Shown here in pieces: positions 23,901 through 34,804 of a DNA stretch of 64,000 nt. This stretch comes from Viola odorata (lineage: Eukaryota > Streptophyta > Magnoliopsida > Malpighiales > Violaceae), in assembly GCA_963691705.1 (NCBI GenBank), contig OY829537.1:60178304-60242303 (forward strand), in the 5' to 3' direction. How positions within the stretch are numbered: position 1 is the stretch's first letter; each line of letters begins with the position of its first letter. The notes beneath the pieces were generated by a model. That model was not told the origin of the DNA, ran no database searches, and was given only the letters and a program-made list of their open reading frames with translations. Position numbers and translations under genes: made by a program.

Positions 23901-26900
23901 AGAAGCAAAGTTTACACTTTTAATTCCTCTATTCTGCCCAGTCAATTACAGCACTCCAAAGGGTATTTATTGCAAAAGAACTTTCATGAATAATGCCCTC
24001 AAAAAGGTTACAGTACCGCATAGGATAGTGCAGAAACATAACTTGTATTTGTACAATAACTTATTCTGTATATTAAGTTACTGGTGGCACTAAATTGCCT
24101 AAAAATGTGCCCCTTCTGAAAATCGTTTCCTTTTCAATTTGCTTATTATAGACGTGATCGAAAATGATTCTTATATCACAGATGTGATTCTAAACTCCAA
24201 GTGTAGTTTATTAATTTCAACTTATTATCCCCATCCATTTTTCAACAATCAACAAGACCCCCACATAAAATGAAGACAATATCCTGTTCCGAGGCCACTA
24301 ACCTTTCTTATTAATATCATGTGGAAAAAGAACAGCTCACCCAAAGGTATACAAGCCAGGATTGAAACTGCAGTACAAACAGCCTGCAGAAATTGAAACA
24401 ATATCAAAAAAAATGTTGATACATTTGGAAGAAATAAAAGATTCCAGGCTTGTCTATGGGACTGTAAATATACTTACCACAACAGTTGCAAAAGGTGCTC
24501 GAGAGAAGCCATTTCCTAGCGTATCAACAATTTCAGCATCCATGCTTTTCTTGTTGACAAAGCAACGAACTAGAACAGCTATGCCAACTCCAGCCTCATA
24601 CACAAGCTAATTCACACAACCAGAAGGAAGAGAAATTAATTATTGGAAAATCATTTGTTCAAAAAGCCCCGATGAAAGGAAAAAGAAAAGCTAACAAAAG
24701 TAGCACTATACTACATACCCAAACAAGACTAGTACCCATGAGGGAAATAAAAGTAACATAATTTCTGTATCCCACACAATTATTAAGCCACTGCAGGCAA
24801 ACAGTAGATTGAAGTAAGTTTCAAGGAACAACATATTTTGTTGACTTCTGCACAAGTTTAAGATAACTCAACATGTGTGACAGCATAAAAAACTTGGACC
24901 AATTTGATGCTGTACCCGACAATGGTGATCAAAACCATCAACACATTTATCACAACTTCGGCAGTGTTTGCTGAACTTGCGCACCTGCACAATGAAAATT
25001 TTCAATGGTCAACCAAAAAACCGAGGGAAAATTCAACACAAAATTAGTTGGATTGTAATATCAAAAATGAAAATGCAACCTATAGTTAGACAATTAAATA
25101 ATAACAACAACAACATCAACAGTAGAGTAACAACTACAAGATGCTTTTTTTACACTTTTATATGGAATATTTGTAGAGGATATAACGAGATCACTACAAG
25201 TATAAGATCTACTTTCCAGGAATAAGCTTAGGTTCCATTTATTCCAGCAGTCCCTGTGGACAATACAAGAGTTATGAGATATAGACAAAATGCAGAACTA
25301 TTGTAGTGTTAGACCATGAAGGCTATATTAGTAACAGACCTGAACTGACAAAATTTCATGCACTTGTTACCTCTGTCAACAAGAATATCAGATGTAAGAA
25401 ATGCCACAATGCCCTTGCTATATCATAATACCTCAGCGTCGCACAATGTACAAAACAGAGCATCTTCAACAGAGCCCTGTTGCTCAGCTGCTCCTTCCTG
25501 TTTGCGGCAATCTTCATGAACAAATAACACACAGAAAATTCCTCCAACATTCCAACCAGAATTTCTGGTTTGTGGCAGCACACCATTATCTACTTTCATG
25601 ATTCCTTCTACTGACCCTTTAATGCTGGAATTACCTACAGCTATGGAACTTCTGGAAGCTGATGAAGGGGAAGAATGTATTGCACTGCCATTTTCATCAA
25701 ACTTTCTGGGTAGAGTTTTCACTGAAAACCCATGATTTAAATTATCTTTACTCGTTGTATGGGGATTATTGAATTTATGCATAATACCAGGATCGGCAGG
25801 GTTAATTGCAGTACACCGAACATACAGAATAAAAACAAGGAGTACCTGCAATGCCGTAATAGGAATCATGAAAACAGGTCAGAAAAGAGAAAATATTAAT
25901 AGTTTTATATGATAAAGGCAATTCCTCAAATATTAGATGGACCATTCAATCCCTCTCCCCCTTACCAAACCTCCCACCTATCAGCCCACTACTCCCCCTC
26001 TAAAATGGCTGTCAACTATAGAGATAAGGATCATATGCTGCATACAGTTCAGGAACATCACTCAATTTATCCTAGTGCTAAAAAGGATCATATGCTGCAT
26101 ACAGTTCAGGAACATCACTCAATTTATCCTAATACTTTTAGCACTTCCTCCAAATTTTATTTGTATATCCGTCAATTAAAACCACATACCAAACCATTTG
26201 TTTTACTACTATAATCTCTTAACAGTACTAACAAAATGCATCTTATGCAAATCATTCAATCATAAATACATTTTTGTGACTAAAAGCAATTGCACAATTG
26301 ACAGAGAATATTAAAAAATGTTGCAAGAAACTTTAACAAATAACGAAAAGATGATTGGACAATTGTGCTAGACTTTAAAGTCTTAACAAATAGAATTAAA
26401 AGTTGAAATAAGAATATATTAAGTGGTTATATATAAAAAAAAATTAGAATAGATTAAGTGGTTATCTTAATTTTATACCCTAAACACCAAATGCTGATGC
26501 TCTTTGCTATGAAATGCATATTTAACCAGTGGAATAACAAATATACTTGAATCATTTAAGACTAAGAACTTATTTCATCAAATTTGTACAAAGAAATTAA
26601 CAAGTTCACATACCACTGGAGAGTAAGTAGCAATCAGTGTGTATTCCCAGATGTGGCCTCCAAGGAAAGGCGCAAAGAATGCATAAAATGCAATCACTAA
26701 TAAGCAGAATACAGTAATTGCAACAACCTATAAAATACAAGCGTCAATAATTAGGAAATAAGTTTAAGTAACTACAAAAGAACATATATGAAAGAACATA
26801 AAAAGCAAGAGAGAGAGAGAGTTACGCAGAATGAAAGATACTCAAGCAGAGTATAAAAAAGACAATTGAGCTATATAACGCTGATAGGAAAGTTCAATCC

Positions 26901-27989
26901 TAACATTCCTGTTCTATAAAATAAATAAATACTGTACAAATAATTACAACTTTACAGTGATGATAATATAGCTGACAAGATACTTTCACAGAAATACTTC
27001 ACAGCCGTAACCTGTATTGCACCTTGTCATGACCACTTAGAAGTACCTAGATTGTGTTTCCCCTGTATGGGATCACTGATTTCCACAATTTAATGAACAA
27101 TATGAGAAAATGTTCTTCCTTAACATAATTCAACTTTGGTTCAAGCACTCACCAAAGTTCTCAAGTTATCGGGAAAAGCAGCAATGAGTTAACTACTCCC
27201 CACTCTCTACTTCCTACTTTGGAGCACTCCTGTAGTACTCGTATTGTACAAATGCTCAATGGGTATAAGGGATAATGTTAAATGTGATACAAGAAGCAGC
27301 AAGAAGAGTTAAGTTTTCACGAGTTGAAGGAATTTTCACAGTAGGTAGTGGCATGTAGAGGAATAGTCAATGGATAATATAGTGAAGGTTAGATATAATG
27401 CTGGAAGAAGAATTTGGGCAATCTGATCATCTAAGGCCACTAGCTATGAATTCAAAGGGGCATCTGATCCCTTCCATCTGAAGTTCCTTAACTCTCACCA
27501 CAGTCATCACCACATGCTAGGGTTTTGCTAACTCCCAGCCCCACTTTGGAGAAAAGAACTCAGCCACTGAAAAATGATATTGCAACTCGAACTGAATGAA
27601 GAGACACATCATCTCAGGCTAGAATATGGACAATTGCAGTACTATTTTAAACCCTTATAGTTAAGTTCTACTGACCCACATGCCCGACCACTCCCCCTCA
27701 GTTCTTTATAGAAGGAGAATTAGCATGAGGTGAGCATAACAGGCATCAGAACACCAAGAGCAAAATCAGACCCCAAAAAAGGGGCATGAAATATATTCTA
27801 GTGCAGAAGTCTTGAGAGATGTCCCAAAAGAAGAATCAGTTATTTGAATAAACCCTACGCAAAAAAAATTAAAATTGGGAAAACTGGGAAAATGGTGGAG
27901 TAAGCCTGAAGTCTCAAAAAGAGGAGAGATTGATGAGGGAGTACCTGAAAGGTGTGTGCTGGTAGTTGCCATCCATGTTTCCTCGCCAT
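20927..27989 (-). CDS. DHHC protein S-acyltransferase, PAT21/PAT22-like
   Basis: It transfers palmitate to protein cysteines at membranes. Exons (minus): 27989-27945, 26727-26614, 25845-25432, 24984-24916, 24790-24719, 24606-24478, 24383-24303, 23766-23569, 22012-20927. All joints are GT-AG, and the total is 735 aa. The N-terminus [15 protein letters not shown] is typical of plant PAT21/22. TM1 is about 16-40 and TM2 about 54-68, followed by DPG (71-73). A Ser-rich loop precedes the Cys-rich domain (FCTLC about 184; KHCRSCDKC 197-205). DHHC is at 210-213 with catalytic Cys213. TM3 is about 229-252, TM4 about 283-303, and the TTxE motif is TTYE (311-314). The long C-terminal tail (about 360-735) is Ser/Pro-rich and cytosolic, ending [16 protein letters not shown]. 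No key residue is missing. A gene symbol would need an orthology tree. Confidence 0.94.
22551..22710 (-). repeat. 80-bp tandem duplication in intron 8 of S-acyltransferase gene
   Basis: CTACCCTTATTGTTTTATCC starts at 22551 and again at 22631. The whole 80-bp unit is repeated, with a handful of differences such as CCCAAGTAG/CCCATGTAG. Confidence 0.9.
26028..26135 (-). repeat. 57-bp tandem duplication in intron 2 of S-acyltransferase gene
   Basis: GGATCATATGCTGCATACAG begins at 26028 and at 26085, followed in both by TTCAGGAACATCACTCAATT and TATCCTA. The copies are identical over about 50 bp, so the duplication is recent. Confidence 0.9.
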
Positions 27990-28344
27990 ACCTACCCAAT
28001 CCACACCACCAGAAATCCAAAACCTCTGAAGAGGAGTGAGTTGCAGACGCTTTTAAGTAATAACAGTAAAACCCAAAACAGTAAAACCCAAAAAAAAAAG
28101 AGACCAGAAATTAAGAATTTACGAAGTCAACATTCAGTCTTTTTTGGGTTTACATTCGGTCTCACTCAGAGGCCAGTGACAGTTCAATGATGTAAACTAA
28201 GAATGGAAGAAAGGAAGGAGATAAGAAGAGGACAAAAATATACAGGGGTGGAAAGTGTAGGAAGTGGAGAGGAATGTCAAAGAAAACTTATAAGAAAACG
28301 CACACGCAATGACGAAAGCAAGACATAAAAAACTCGGGTAAAAA
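27990..28344 (-). promoter_or_regulatory. 5' UTR/proximal promoter of S-acyltransferase gene
   Basis: This 355-bp stretch lies between the start codon and the MULE end. It contains a doubled CAGTAAAACCCAAAA and A-rich tracts (about 28060-28100). No strong TATA is visible. The transposon therefore lies very close to, or within, the promoter. Confidence 0.5.
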
Positions 28345-28605
28345 GGGTTAATGAGATTTTTGTCATTTGTAATCGCTTTTAGTTTATTCATTTGGTATCT
28401 GCATTCATTTTCGGTTTTAAATGACATTCGCACTCGAATGATGGTTCTCATTTGGCCGCTCGTACTAACTCTATCCATCGTATTCCGTTAGGTGGTCGAC
28501 GTGGCATGCCACGTCAAATTCCACATGTATTTTTGCCGTCATGGCATGCCACGTATGCAAGATTGACTCGAACAGAAAATTGAGTAAACAGGTCCCTCAT
28601 CCATG

Positions 28606-29455
28606 CCCACAAAATGGACAACTTGCTTTGTTCCTCTCCAACTAATTCTTGTTTCTTCTTTCTGCCGCTACCATCACTACCTACACCTACACCTCCACCC
28701 TTCACCGTCGTTGTTTCCTCCATCTCCCTCTCCTCTTCAGCCTCCCTGCGAAGATCTATCCTCGTTTGGGTGTGTGAGATTGGGATTTGGTGGTTTAGGT
28801 GAGGTGGTGTGTGGTTGGGATTTGGGTTGGGTTGAGGCGGTTGTGAGGTGGTTGTGGCTGGTTGGTTGGGCTGGGTTTCGCCGGCGGTTTGGTGATGCGG
28901 TTGTGGATTTGTGATTGTGGCGGTGGTGTGGCTGCGATGTGGTGGTGTAGGGCTTTTTGTGGTGGCTGGATCGGTTAAGGAGGAGGTGCAGCGGTGCCGG
29001 TTGTGGTGTTTGTTTCGGGTTTTGGCCAGCGGTTTGGTTGAGGGATGGGGATTGAATGGGTTTAATTCGGTTTTGTAGAGGTGGTGGAGTTTAATTTGAT
29101 GGTTTGGTTCGGGTTTGGCAGAGGGGATGGGGATTGAATGGGTTTAATTTGCAGGGGATTAGAATTGAAATTGATTTTGTTGCAGGGGGATTGTTTCTGG
29201 AATAAATTTGCAGGGGAGGGCTTGAAATTGCAGATTGCTTCCCTCTGTTTTGCAGTGAGAATTAATCGTAGGGGTTGGTTTAGGAATTGGTTTTGCAGTG
29301 AGTTTTTTTTATATTAATTGCAGAGAGGTTTTGATCAATTGCAGGGGATTGGATTAATTGCAAATTGCTTCCCCTTGAAATTGCAGGGTGGTGATTTAGC
29401 CGTGTATTTAATTTTGGCAGTAGTTTTTTTTTTTTTTGCAGGTAAGGCTAGCATA
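28606..29455 (+). other. MULE interior, possibly captured sequence
   Basis: A CT-rich stretch (28620-28740) switches to strongly G/T-rich DNA (28780-29140, GGTTGTGGTGGTTGTGG-like). A region with repeated TTGCAGGGG or TTGCAG motifs follows (29150-29440). The frame at 28603-28914 has no recognisable domain and is probably not coding. Gene capture (Pack-MULE) is possible but unproven. Confidence 0.4.
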
Positions 29456-29463
29456 GTTACAAG

Positions 29464-30216
29464 CAGGGGCGGATCCTACTCTCAATGTTTGGGGGGGCGA
29501 GATTAGTGATGAATCCAGGATTTGTATTTAGGTGGTGCGGGGTGCCCCCGAATTTTTTTTTTGAAGTATTTTAAAGGGAAGGCAAGCGAGCTGAACGAAA
29601 AATTAGAAAAATGGTTAAGAGTATTTGTATCCGTCACTAAATAACAAATATTTAGATAAACTTAACAAAAAGGTAAATAAGAAGACTATAAAAAAAAAAA
29701 TTATACATTAGAATTCATATTTTTTACAATTGTTCTCTACTTTAGAATTGGAATTGAATGAGAGATTGAGAGGGGTGATCGATATGTGATGATTTGGTGT
29801 AGAAATTGAATTAAATGAAGGGATTGAATTTCGGCGGAGATTGAATTGACTTTGGCACTAGTTTATTGGTAGTAATGATTTGGGAAATAAGGATTTGGGA
29901 TTTAATTGAAAGGATTTTTCGTCCCTTACTGTACTAATTATTTTTTTAAACTTTTATCTCTTATGTTCGAACTTTTATCGCTTACGAGTGAATTTTATCG
30001 AACTATAGAGCGGACTTTTCGTCCCTTACTGTGTACTAATTATTTTGTTTTATTTTATTCCACATTTTAGCAATTTCGGTTCAAATTTTTATTCGTTTTT
30101 AGGTAAAATTGCTCGTATTATCAGCTTGAACCGAACCAATAATGTATATATTTTTAAAATTTTGGAAAGTTTGGGGGGGCTGCAGCCCCCCTGGCCCTAA
30201 CAAGGCTCTGCCCCTG
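29464..30216 (+). mobile_element. hAT MITE copy 1 (CAGGGGCGG ends)
   Basis: The element runs from CAGGGGCGGATCC to GGCTCTGCCCCTG, giving short inverted ends. It is flanked by a perfect 8-bp target duplication GTTACAAG (29456-29463 and 30217-30224), the hAT signature. It is 753 bp, AT-rich and without coding capacity. Confidence 0.88.
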
Positions 30217-30341
30217 GTTACAAGGTTCCATTTTCTACTGGGTGTGTGATGGGTGAATGAGTTGCAGGAAGATGCAAATTTTAGTATTATAATTTCAAGT
30301 TTTTTGTCAACAAAAACTTCAAGTTTAACCTAGGAAATCCT

Positions 30342-31098
30342 CAGGGGCGGAGCCTTGTTAGGGCCAGGGGGGGGCTGCAGGCCCCCCAAACTTTTCAAAA
30401 TTTTAAAAATATATACATTGTTGGTTCGGTTCGAGCTGATAATACGAGCAATTTTACCTAAAAACGAATAAAAATTTGAACCGAAATTGCTAAAATGTGG
30501 AATAAAATAAAACAAAATAATTAGTACACAGTAAGGGACGAAAAGTCCGCTCTATAGTTCGATAAAATTCACTCGTAAGCGATAAAAGTTCGAACATAAG
30601 AGATAAAAGTTTAAAAAAATAATTAGTATAGTAAGGGACGAAAAATCCTTTCAATTAAATCCCAAATCCTTATTTCCCAAATCATTACTACCAATAAACT
30701 AGTGCCAAAGTTAATTCAATCTCCGCCGAAATTCAATCCCTTCATTTAATTCAATTTCTACACCAAATCATCACATATCGATCACCCCTCTCAATCTCTC
30801 ATTCAATTCCAATCCTAAAGTAGAGAACAATTGTAAAAAATATGAATTCTAATGTATAATTTTTTTTTATAGTCTTCTTATTTACCTTTTTGTTAAGTTT
30901 ATCTAAATATTTGTTATTTAGTGACGGATACAAATACTCTTAACCATTTTTCTAATTTTTCGTTCAGCTCGCTTGCCTTCCCTTTAAAATACTTCAAAAA
31001 AAAATTTCGGGGGCGCTGCCCCCGCACCACCTAAATACAAATCCTGGATTTGTCACTAATCTCGCCCCCCCAAACATTGAGAGCAGGATCCGCCCCTG
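30342..31098 (-). mobile_element. hAT MITE copy 2, inverted relative to copy 1
   Basis: This is the same family as copy 1 in opposite orientation, near-identical by eye over about 750 bp. It has its own perfect 8-bp target duplication GAAATCCT (30334-30341 and 31099-31106), so it is a separate insertion. Only 125 bp separate the two copies. Confidence 0.88.
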
Positions 31099-31481
31099 GA
31101 AATCCTACCAAGGACATGAACTCACAGCTATTTACCAATATAAACTGGGAGTATTTCTTATAAATAAAATAATAATTAAAAAGAACAACAAAAAAGATGA
31201 AAACGTGGAGGACGAAGACGACATGGCTGAGGGACACGTTTAACTAAGCCCATTTACCCAACCTATTTTCCTGTTCGGGTCAATTTTGCCGACGTGGTAA
31301 AAATACACGTGGAATCTGACATGGCATGCCACATCGGTCACTTAACAGAATACGATAGACGACGTTAGTATGAGGGGCCAAATGAGAATGATCATTCGAG
31401 TACGAGTACCATTTAAAATCGAAAATGAGTGCAGGTGCCAAATAAATACACTAAAGCGAGTGCCAAAAATCCCATTAACCC

Positions 31482-32216
31482 ATATAAAAAGAAAAAGTAA
31501 GAAACGATAGAAAAAACATAAAGCGTGAAAGCGTTGACAAACGGAGGTATTAGGTGATTAGTGAGTCACTGAGAATCCAATGATGATACTTAACTTGCCC
31601 TTGCCATCCGATCCGACTGTGTCATGAAATTTTTTATTTATAAAAACAAAATCAAACCAAACCGAACTAAATATCAAATACTAGAATATTCAGGGTAAAA
31701 AAAATATACTAGTAAATATGAGACTTTTATATTTAATATCCGTATAAAAATTGTAATTGACTAGGCAGTTGACTGATTTTATTTTTGTTGTAACTTTTTC
31801 GTTCAAACTCCATTTTCATCCATGTTTTTTTTTTCTATGTGCTCCAAGTTGAATGAAGTTTAATTATGTGAGAATAAATCTACAAAACATGTCATAAATT
31901 ATCATAGAAGGGTATTTTATAGGTTTTTTACTTTGTTCCTTAAAGATTGATCGCTATAAATAAGGCTTTTGAGATTGGCACTTGGTACAAAATCGACGCT
32001 ATGATTTGATCCTAAAAAAAATATTTAATATTTAGAAATGGTAAAAATGGGATATATACCGTAAGACAACAACCATATTTCATTTTGGTATAATCTTGAA
32101 TCCAAAAAGCAAGAAAATCAAGGAAGGAGATGAAGATTGCAATTCATAACATTTAGTTATGATGCTATTGATCTCGGGTTTAGGTAACCTTAATTGCCCA
32201 TATCAAGTCCTCATTA
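31482..32216. other. AT-rich intergenic DNA
   Basis: No gene, repeat end or RNA gene was recognised. Long A/T runs occur near 31630-31720 and 31800-31830. Confidence 0.5.
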
Positions 32217-32349
32217 CGAGGCTGGTTGGTATCAAAATTTGGGAAGAGTTCAGTTCATTTAAACTGAATTCTTTCCAAATTCAGTGTTTGTTATACTTTT
32301 TTTTAAACGAATTCAATTCTTATAGAATTGAACCATCAAAATTAATACA
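32217..32349. repeat. possible left terminus of an older MITE/Harbinger-like element
   Basis: GAGGCTGGTTGGTATCAAAA, followed by GAGTTCAGTTCATTT, resembles in inverted form the sequence ending near 51478 (GGAGGTGTTTGATATCGAA, then GAGTTCAATTCATTT). If they pair, the hAT and its contents inserted into an older element. The match is imperfect and no target duplication is clear. Confidence 0.3.
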
Positions 32350-32644
32350 AGATAGAATAGGGCTGCCTAGTCGGGTCTTCGGGAATTCCGAGACTCGACT
32401 TTAAAATTTTCAGATATTCTGAAATTAATTTTTTTGTTCCCGATCCTGACTTCCCGAATCACAATTTTGGAAATTCTCGGATTTCCAAAATTTCTGAAAT
32501 TAATCCAATTTTTCCAGCAATTTAACCAATTTTTTCAAAAATAATCCAACAAAATTTCCAACTGATTTGTGATTTGCCGCAGATCTGTAAGACACAGCAG
32601 AAAATTCAACAGATCTGGAACCATACATTTTTTTACACTATGCA

Positions 32645-33144
32645 TGATAAGAGTCCGGGGGATACTGAGCAGAATCGGCTTGATCTGGGGCGGTCGGGAA
32701 CACTATACTAGGGGCCTTCCCACCTGCAATGCGCCGGAGGGGGTCTCCGGCGTAAACACTCCGATGCCAAAGTCAGTGTGAGTAGTAAAAGTGGCAGGGG
32801 TTCAGTACGCTATCTTAAGCTTACCCTCTTGTCTGAAAAGGTGGGGGTATTTATAGACAAAGGGAAGGGAGTACCGACAGGGAGTAGGAACAGTCCCTGG
32901 TGGATGTCGCTGGGGTGATATGTGTCGCTGGAGTGCCATAGAGCGTCATGGATGACCTGGGATGGGATGCTGCCGTGCAGATGTCGCATGAGAGCCCCCC
33001 CGCTGATGTCGACCATCCCAGGGTCGGTCGCCAGGCTAAGGGCGGCATGAACAAGGCATCGTCTCCCGCGACGGGTACAGTATGCTGGCCGGGTCACCCG
33101 GCGGGGTAGTGGAGATGCCGCTTCTGTGGTATCGATAGTTATCA
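32645..33144 (-). repeat. 3' LTR of Tat-like element (500 bp)
   Basis: Starts TGATAAGAGTCCGGGGG and ends GATAGTTATCA on the plus strand. It matches 48151-48684 throughout, except for about 34 bp missing where the other copy has TGACGTCA repeats. Confidence 0.93.
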
Positions 33145-33283
33145 TATGCCCAAACGAAAACTAGCCCGAGTGTTTACCAAGGGCTATCACAGCGTCTCCG
33201 GTCCTGCCCCTTCAGAGGTTTCTTCCCCAATGTGGGCTCGACGATCGATAAAGGTATATCTTCGAAATGCCTTTTTCTGAAGT

Positions 33284-33291
33284 CTATAAAT
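33284..33291 (+). promoter_or_regulatory. TATA box of antisense gene 1
   Basis: TATAAATA lies 83-90 bp before the ATG at 33374, a typical plant TATA-to-start distance with a short leader. It reads opposite to gag-pol. Confidence 0.6.
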
Positions 33292-33373
33292 AGGCCTTTC
33301 ATTTTGCACTTGCTTCATAACTCTCACAACTTTTTCACCTCTCTCTTCGAATTTCTTCATCTCTCTTCTCCTT

Positions 33374-33760
33374 ATGGACGAAGTCACCAAAAATTTCCTG
33401 CTCTCCAAAACCCATGCCCTGAGGAACCTAACTCAGGCAGATACTGATTTCCTGGGTTCGCTGAGCATTAAGACCTCGGAGGATATGTTGGAGCTCCAGG
33501 GGATGCTGACTCCCCTACAAGCTAGACAGGCTGCTGTTACCCTGGAGGATTTTAGTCCCGTGGAGAAAGCGGTGAAGCTGTCAGTGGTTGTTTCTCAGAT
33601 TCAGCTGCTGATGTCAACGCTGCAGCATAGGAAGGATTTGCTGGGATGCTGCCTGAAGAGCATGAAGGCCTATTCTTCTGAACTGACGGCTCTTGCGGAT
33701 GCCCTGAGGGAAATTCCTTTCCTGGAATGGGATGATGATGACGCTGGGTCGAATGCCTGA
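33374..33760 (+). CDS. antisense gene 1: small helical acidic-tailed protein
   Basis: This is an intact 128-aa frame inside the retrotransposon, antisense to its RNA. It is predicted mostly helical, with hydrophobic heptads (AVKLSVVVSQIQLLMSTLQH, then KDLLGCCLKSMKAYSSELTA) and an acidic C-terminus (LEWDDDDAGSNA). There is no signal peptide. It has its own TATA box upstream and a polyadenylation-like AATAAATAAA at about 33869 downstream. The family was not recognised; related antisense ORFs are known from Tat elements. The lack of stop codons, while gag-pol is broken, is notable for its length but not decisive. Confidence 0.62.
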   Translation: MDEVTKNFLLSKTHALRNLTQADTDFLGSLSIKTSEDMLELQGMLTPLQARQAAVTLEDFSPVEKAVKLSVVVSQIQLLMSTLQHRKDLLGCCLKSMKAYSSELTALADALREIPFLEWDDDDAGSNA

Positions 33761-33867
33761 CCAGCGATGGGGATCCTCTTGGCGTGTCTTTCTGTACTCC
33801 TCTTGGGCCACCTTTTGTAACTCCGGGCCGTTAGGCCTTTTTGTAATCTCGGGCCGTTGAGCCCTTT

Positions 33868-33877
33868 AAATAAATAA
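33868..33877 (+). terminator. polyadenylation-signal-like AATAAATAAA of antisense gene 1
   Basis: AATAAATAAA lies about 110 bp beyond the stop codon, preceded by T/G-rich DNA with two CGGGCCGTT repeats. Plant signals are loose, so this is suggestive only. Confidence 0.4.
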
Positions 33878-34241
33878 ACATACTTTCCCTTGTTCACTTG
33901 CCGCGCTGTCAATGTTTTTCTTCTTTCTCATATCATCTTTCTTAGAAAACAATTTTTGTTCCCACTTATTGTGAGCTTGGTGTCCCTTGGGATCCCGTAA
34001 CTTTATTTGCCTACTTGGCTCATAATGATGATTCTTTCACGCCACGTCCATTCAGAATATATTTCGCGCCGCTTTTTTAGTGCTAACGGATTGGGCGACG
34101 ATTTCGGTGCCTCCTGGTTGGTGCAGATTTTTAACAGTTGCGGAGTCAGATCTTTCCTCCCAACAGACGCTACCCCTGATAGCATTAAATGTCCTCGATA
34201 ATATGCGAAAAGGCGGGCACGCCTCCTCACCTCACCTCAGC

Positions 34242-34248
34242 TATATAA
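34242..34248 (+). promoter_or_regulatory. TATA box of antisense gene 2
   Basis: TATATAA lies 68 bp before the ATG at 34316 and is followed by a CT-rich leader (CTTTCTTTCTTTG...), a layout common for plant promoters. Confidence 0.6.
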
Positions 34249-34315
34249 TGGGGCTCTTCCTTTCTTTCTTTGTTCATCTTTCTCCTTCTTTCTTCTCACT
34301 CTTACTGATATTTCC

Positions 34316-34804
34316 ATGGCTGACTCTCATTTTTTGTATGCTGCCGCCCGCGATTCTCCTCCGACCCCTCCGACTTCTCCCGACTCTGACAATCCTCCAC
34401 TCACACCCCCCTGGAGGCCTGTCAGACATTCCGTGAAGTGTCGGGGTCGAAAGAGATTGAAGAAAATAAAGAAACAATCTTTCGAATCCTTCTTTGCCGG
34501 CTTTGAACCTCACTACCTTTCGCTGCGGCAAAAGGATGAAGCGTCACCATCCGTCCCTTGTCTTTTTCCCAAGGACAGGACTTCTATGCTAGATGCCGCC
34601 ACAGGATTGGTTACCTCGACCCTGGAGGAAAACTCCCATGCCGTTTCAAAGGAAGACACTGCCCCTACGACAGGTTCCGCGACTGGGCTTGGTAAAAGAC
34701 CTTTCGAGATTGGCGAGCCCTTTCCTTTCTATAACAGCGGGTCGCCATCGTCTCCGGAAGATTACGATTATGTCTACGACGTGCACTGGATGGACGAAGA
34801 CTGA
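34316..34804 (+). CDS. antisense gene 2: small basic-core, acidic-tailed protein
   Basis: An intact 162-aa frame. The N-terminus is Pro/Ser-rich (SPPTPPTSPDSDNPPLTPP). A strongly basic segment at about 44-54 (KCRGRKRLKKIKK) looks like a nuclear localisation or nucleic-acid-binding patch. The C-terminus is acidic and Tyr-rich (SPEDYDYVYDVHWMDED). AATAAA at 34850 lies 46 bp after the stop. No family recognised. It shares with gene 1 a small size and an acidic tail but no clear sequence similarity. Confidence 0.62.
   Translation: MADSHFLYAAARDSPPTPPTSPDSDNPPLTPPWRPVRHSVKCRGRKRLKKIKKQSFESFFAGFEPHYLSLRQKDEASPSVPCLFPKDRTSMLDAATGLVTSTLEENSHAVSKEDTAPTTGSATGLGKRPFEIGEPFPFYNSGSPSSPEDYDYVYDVHWMDED

Larger units (their letters stand above)
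28345..31481. mobile_element. MULE with ~260-bp terminal inverted repeats
   Basis: The left end (28345-28605, starting GGGTTAATGAGATTTTTG) is the inverted complement of the right end (31222-31481, ending CAAAAATCCCATTAACCC) over about 260 bp with scattered mismatches. Both carry ACGTGGCATGCCAC-type palindromes. The flanks GGGTAAAAA and ATATAAAAA share six of nine bases, consistent with a decayed 9-bp Mutator-type target duplication. No transposase is seen, so it is non-autonomous. Its interior carries G/T-rich non-coding sequence and two hAT MITEs. Confidence 0.72.

Noticed and set aside
28603..28914. Protein gene in the MULE core
   Set aside because: The frame is low-complexity His/Pro then Gly/Trp-rich, following the base composition; no domain or conserved start.
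29464..31098. One large palindromic transposon
   Set aside because: Each half has complete ends and its own different 8-bp target duplication (GTTACAAG, GAAATCCT), so there are two insertions.
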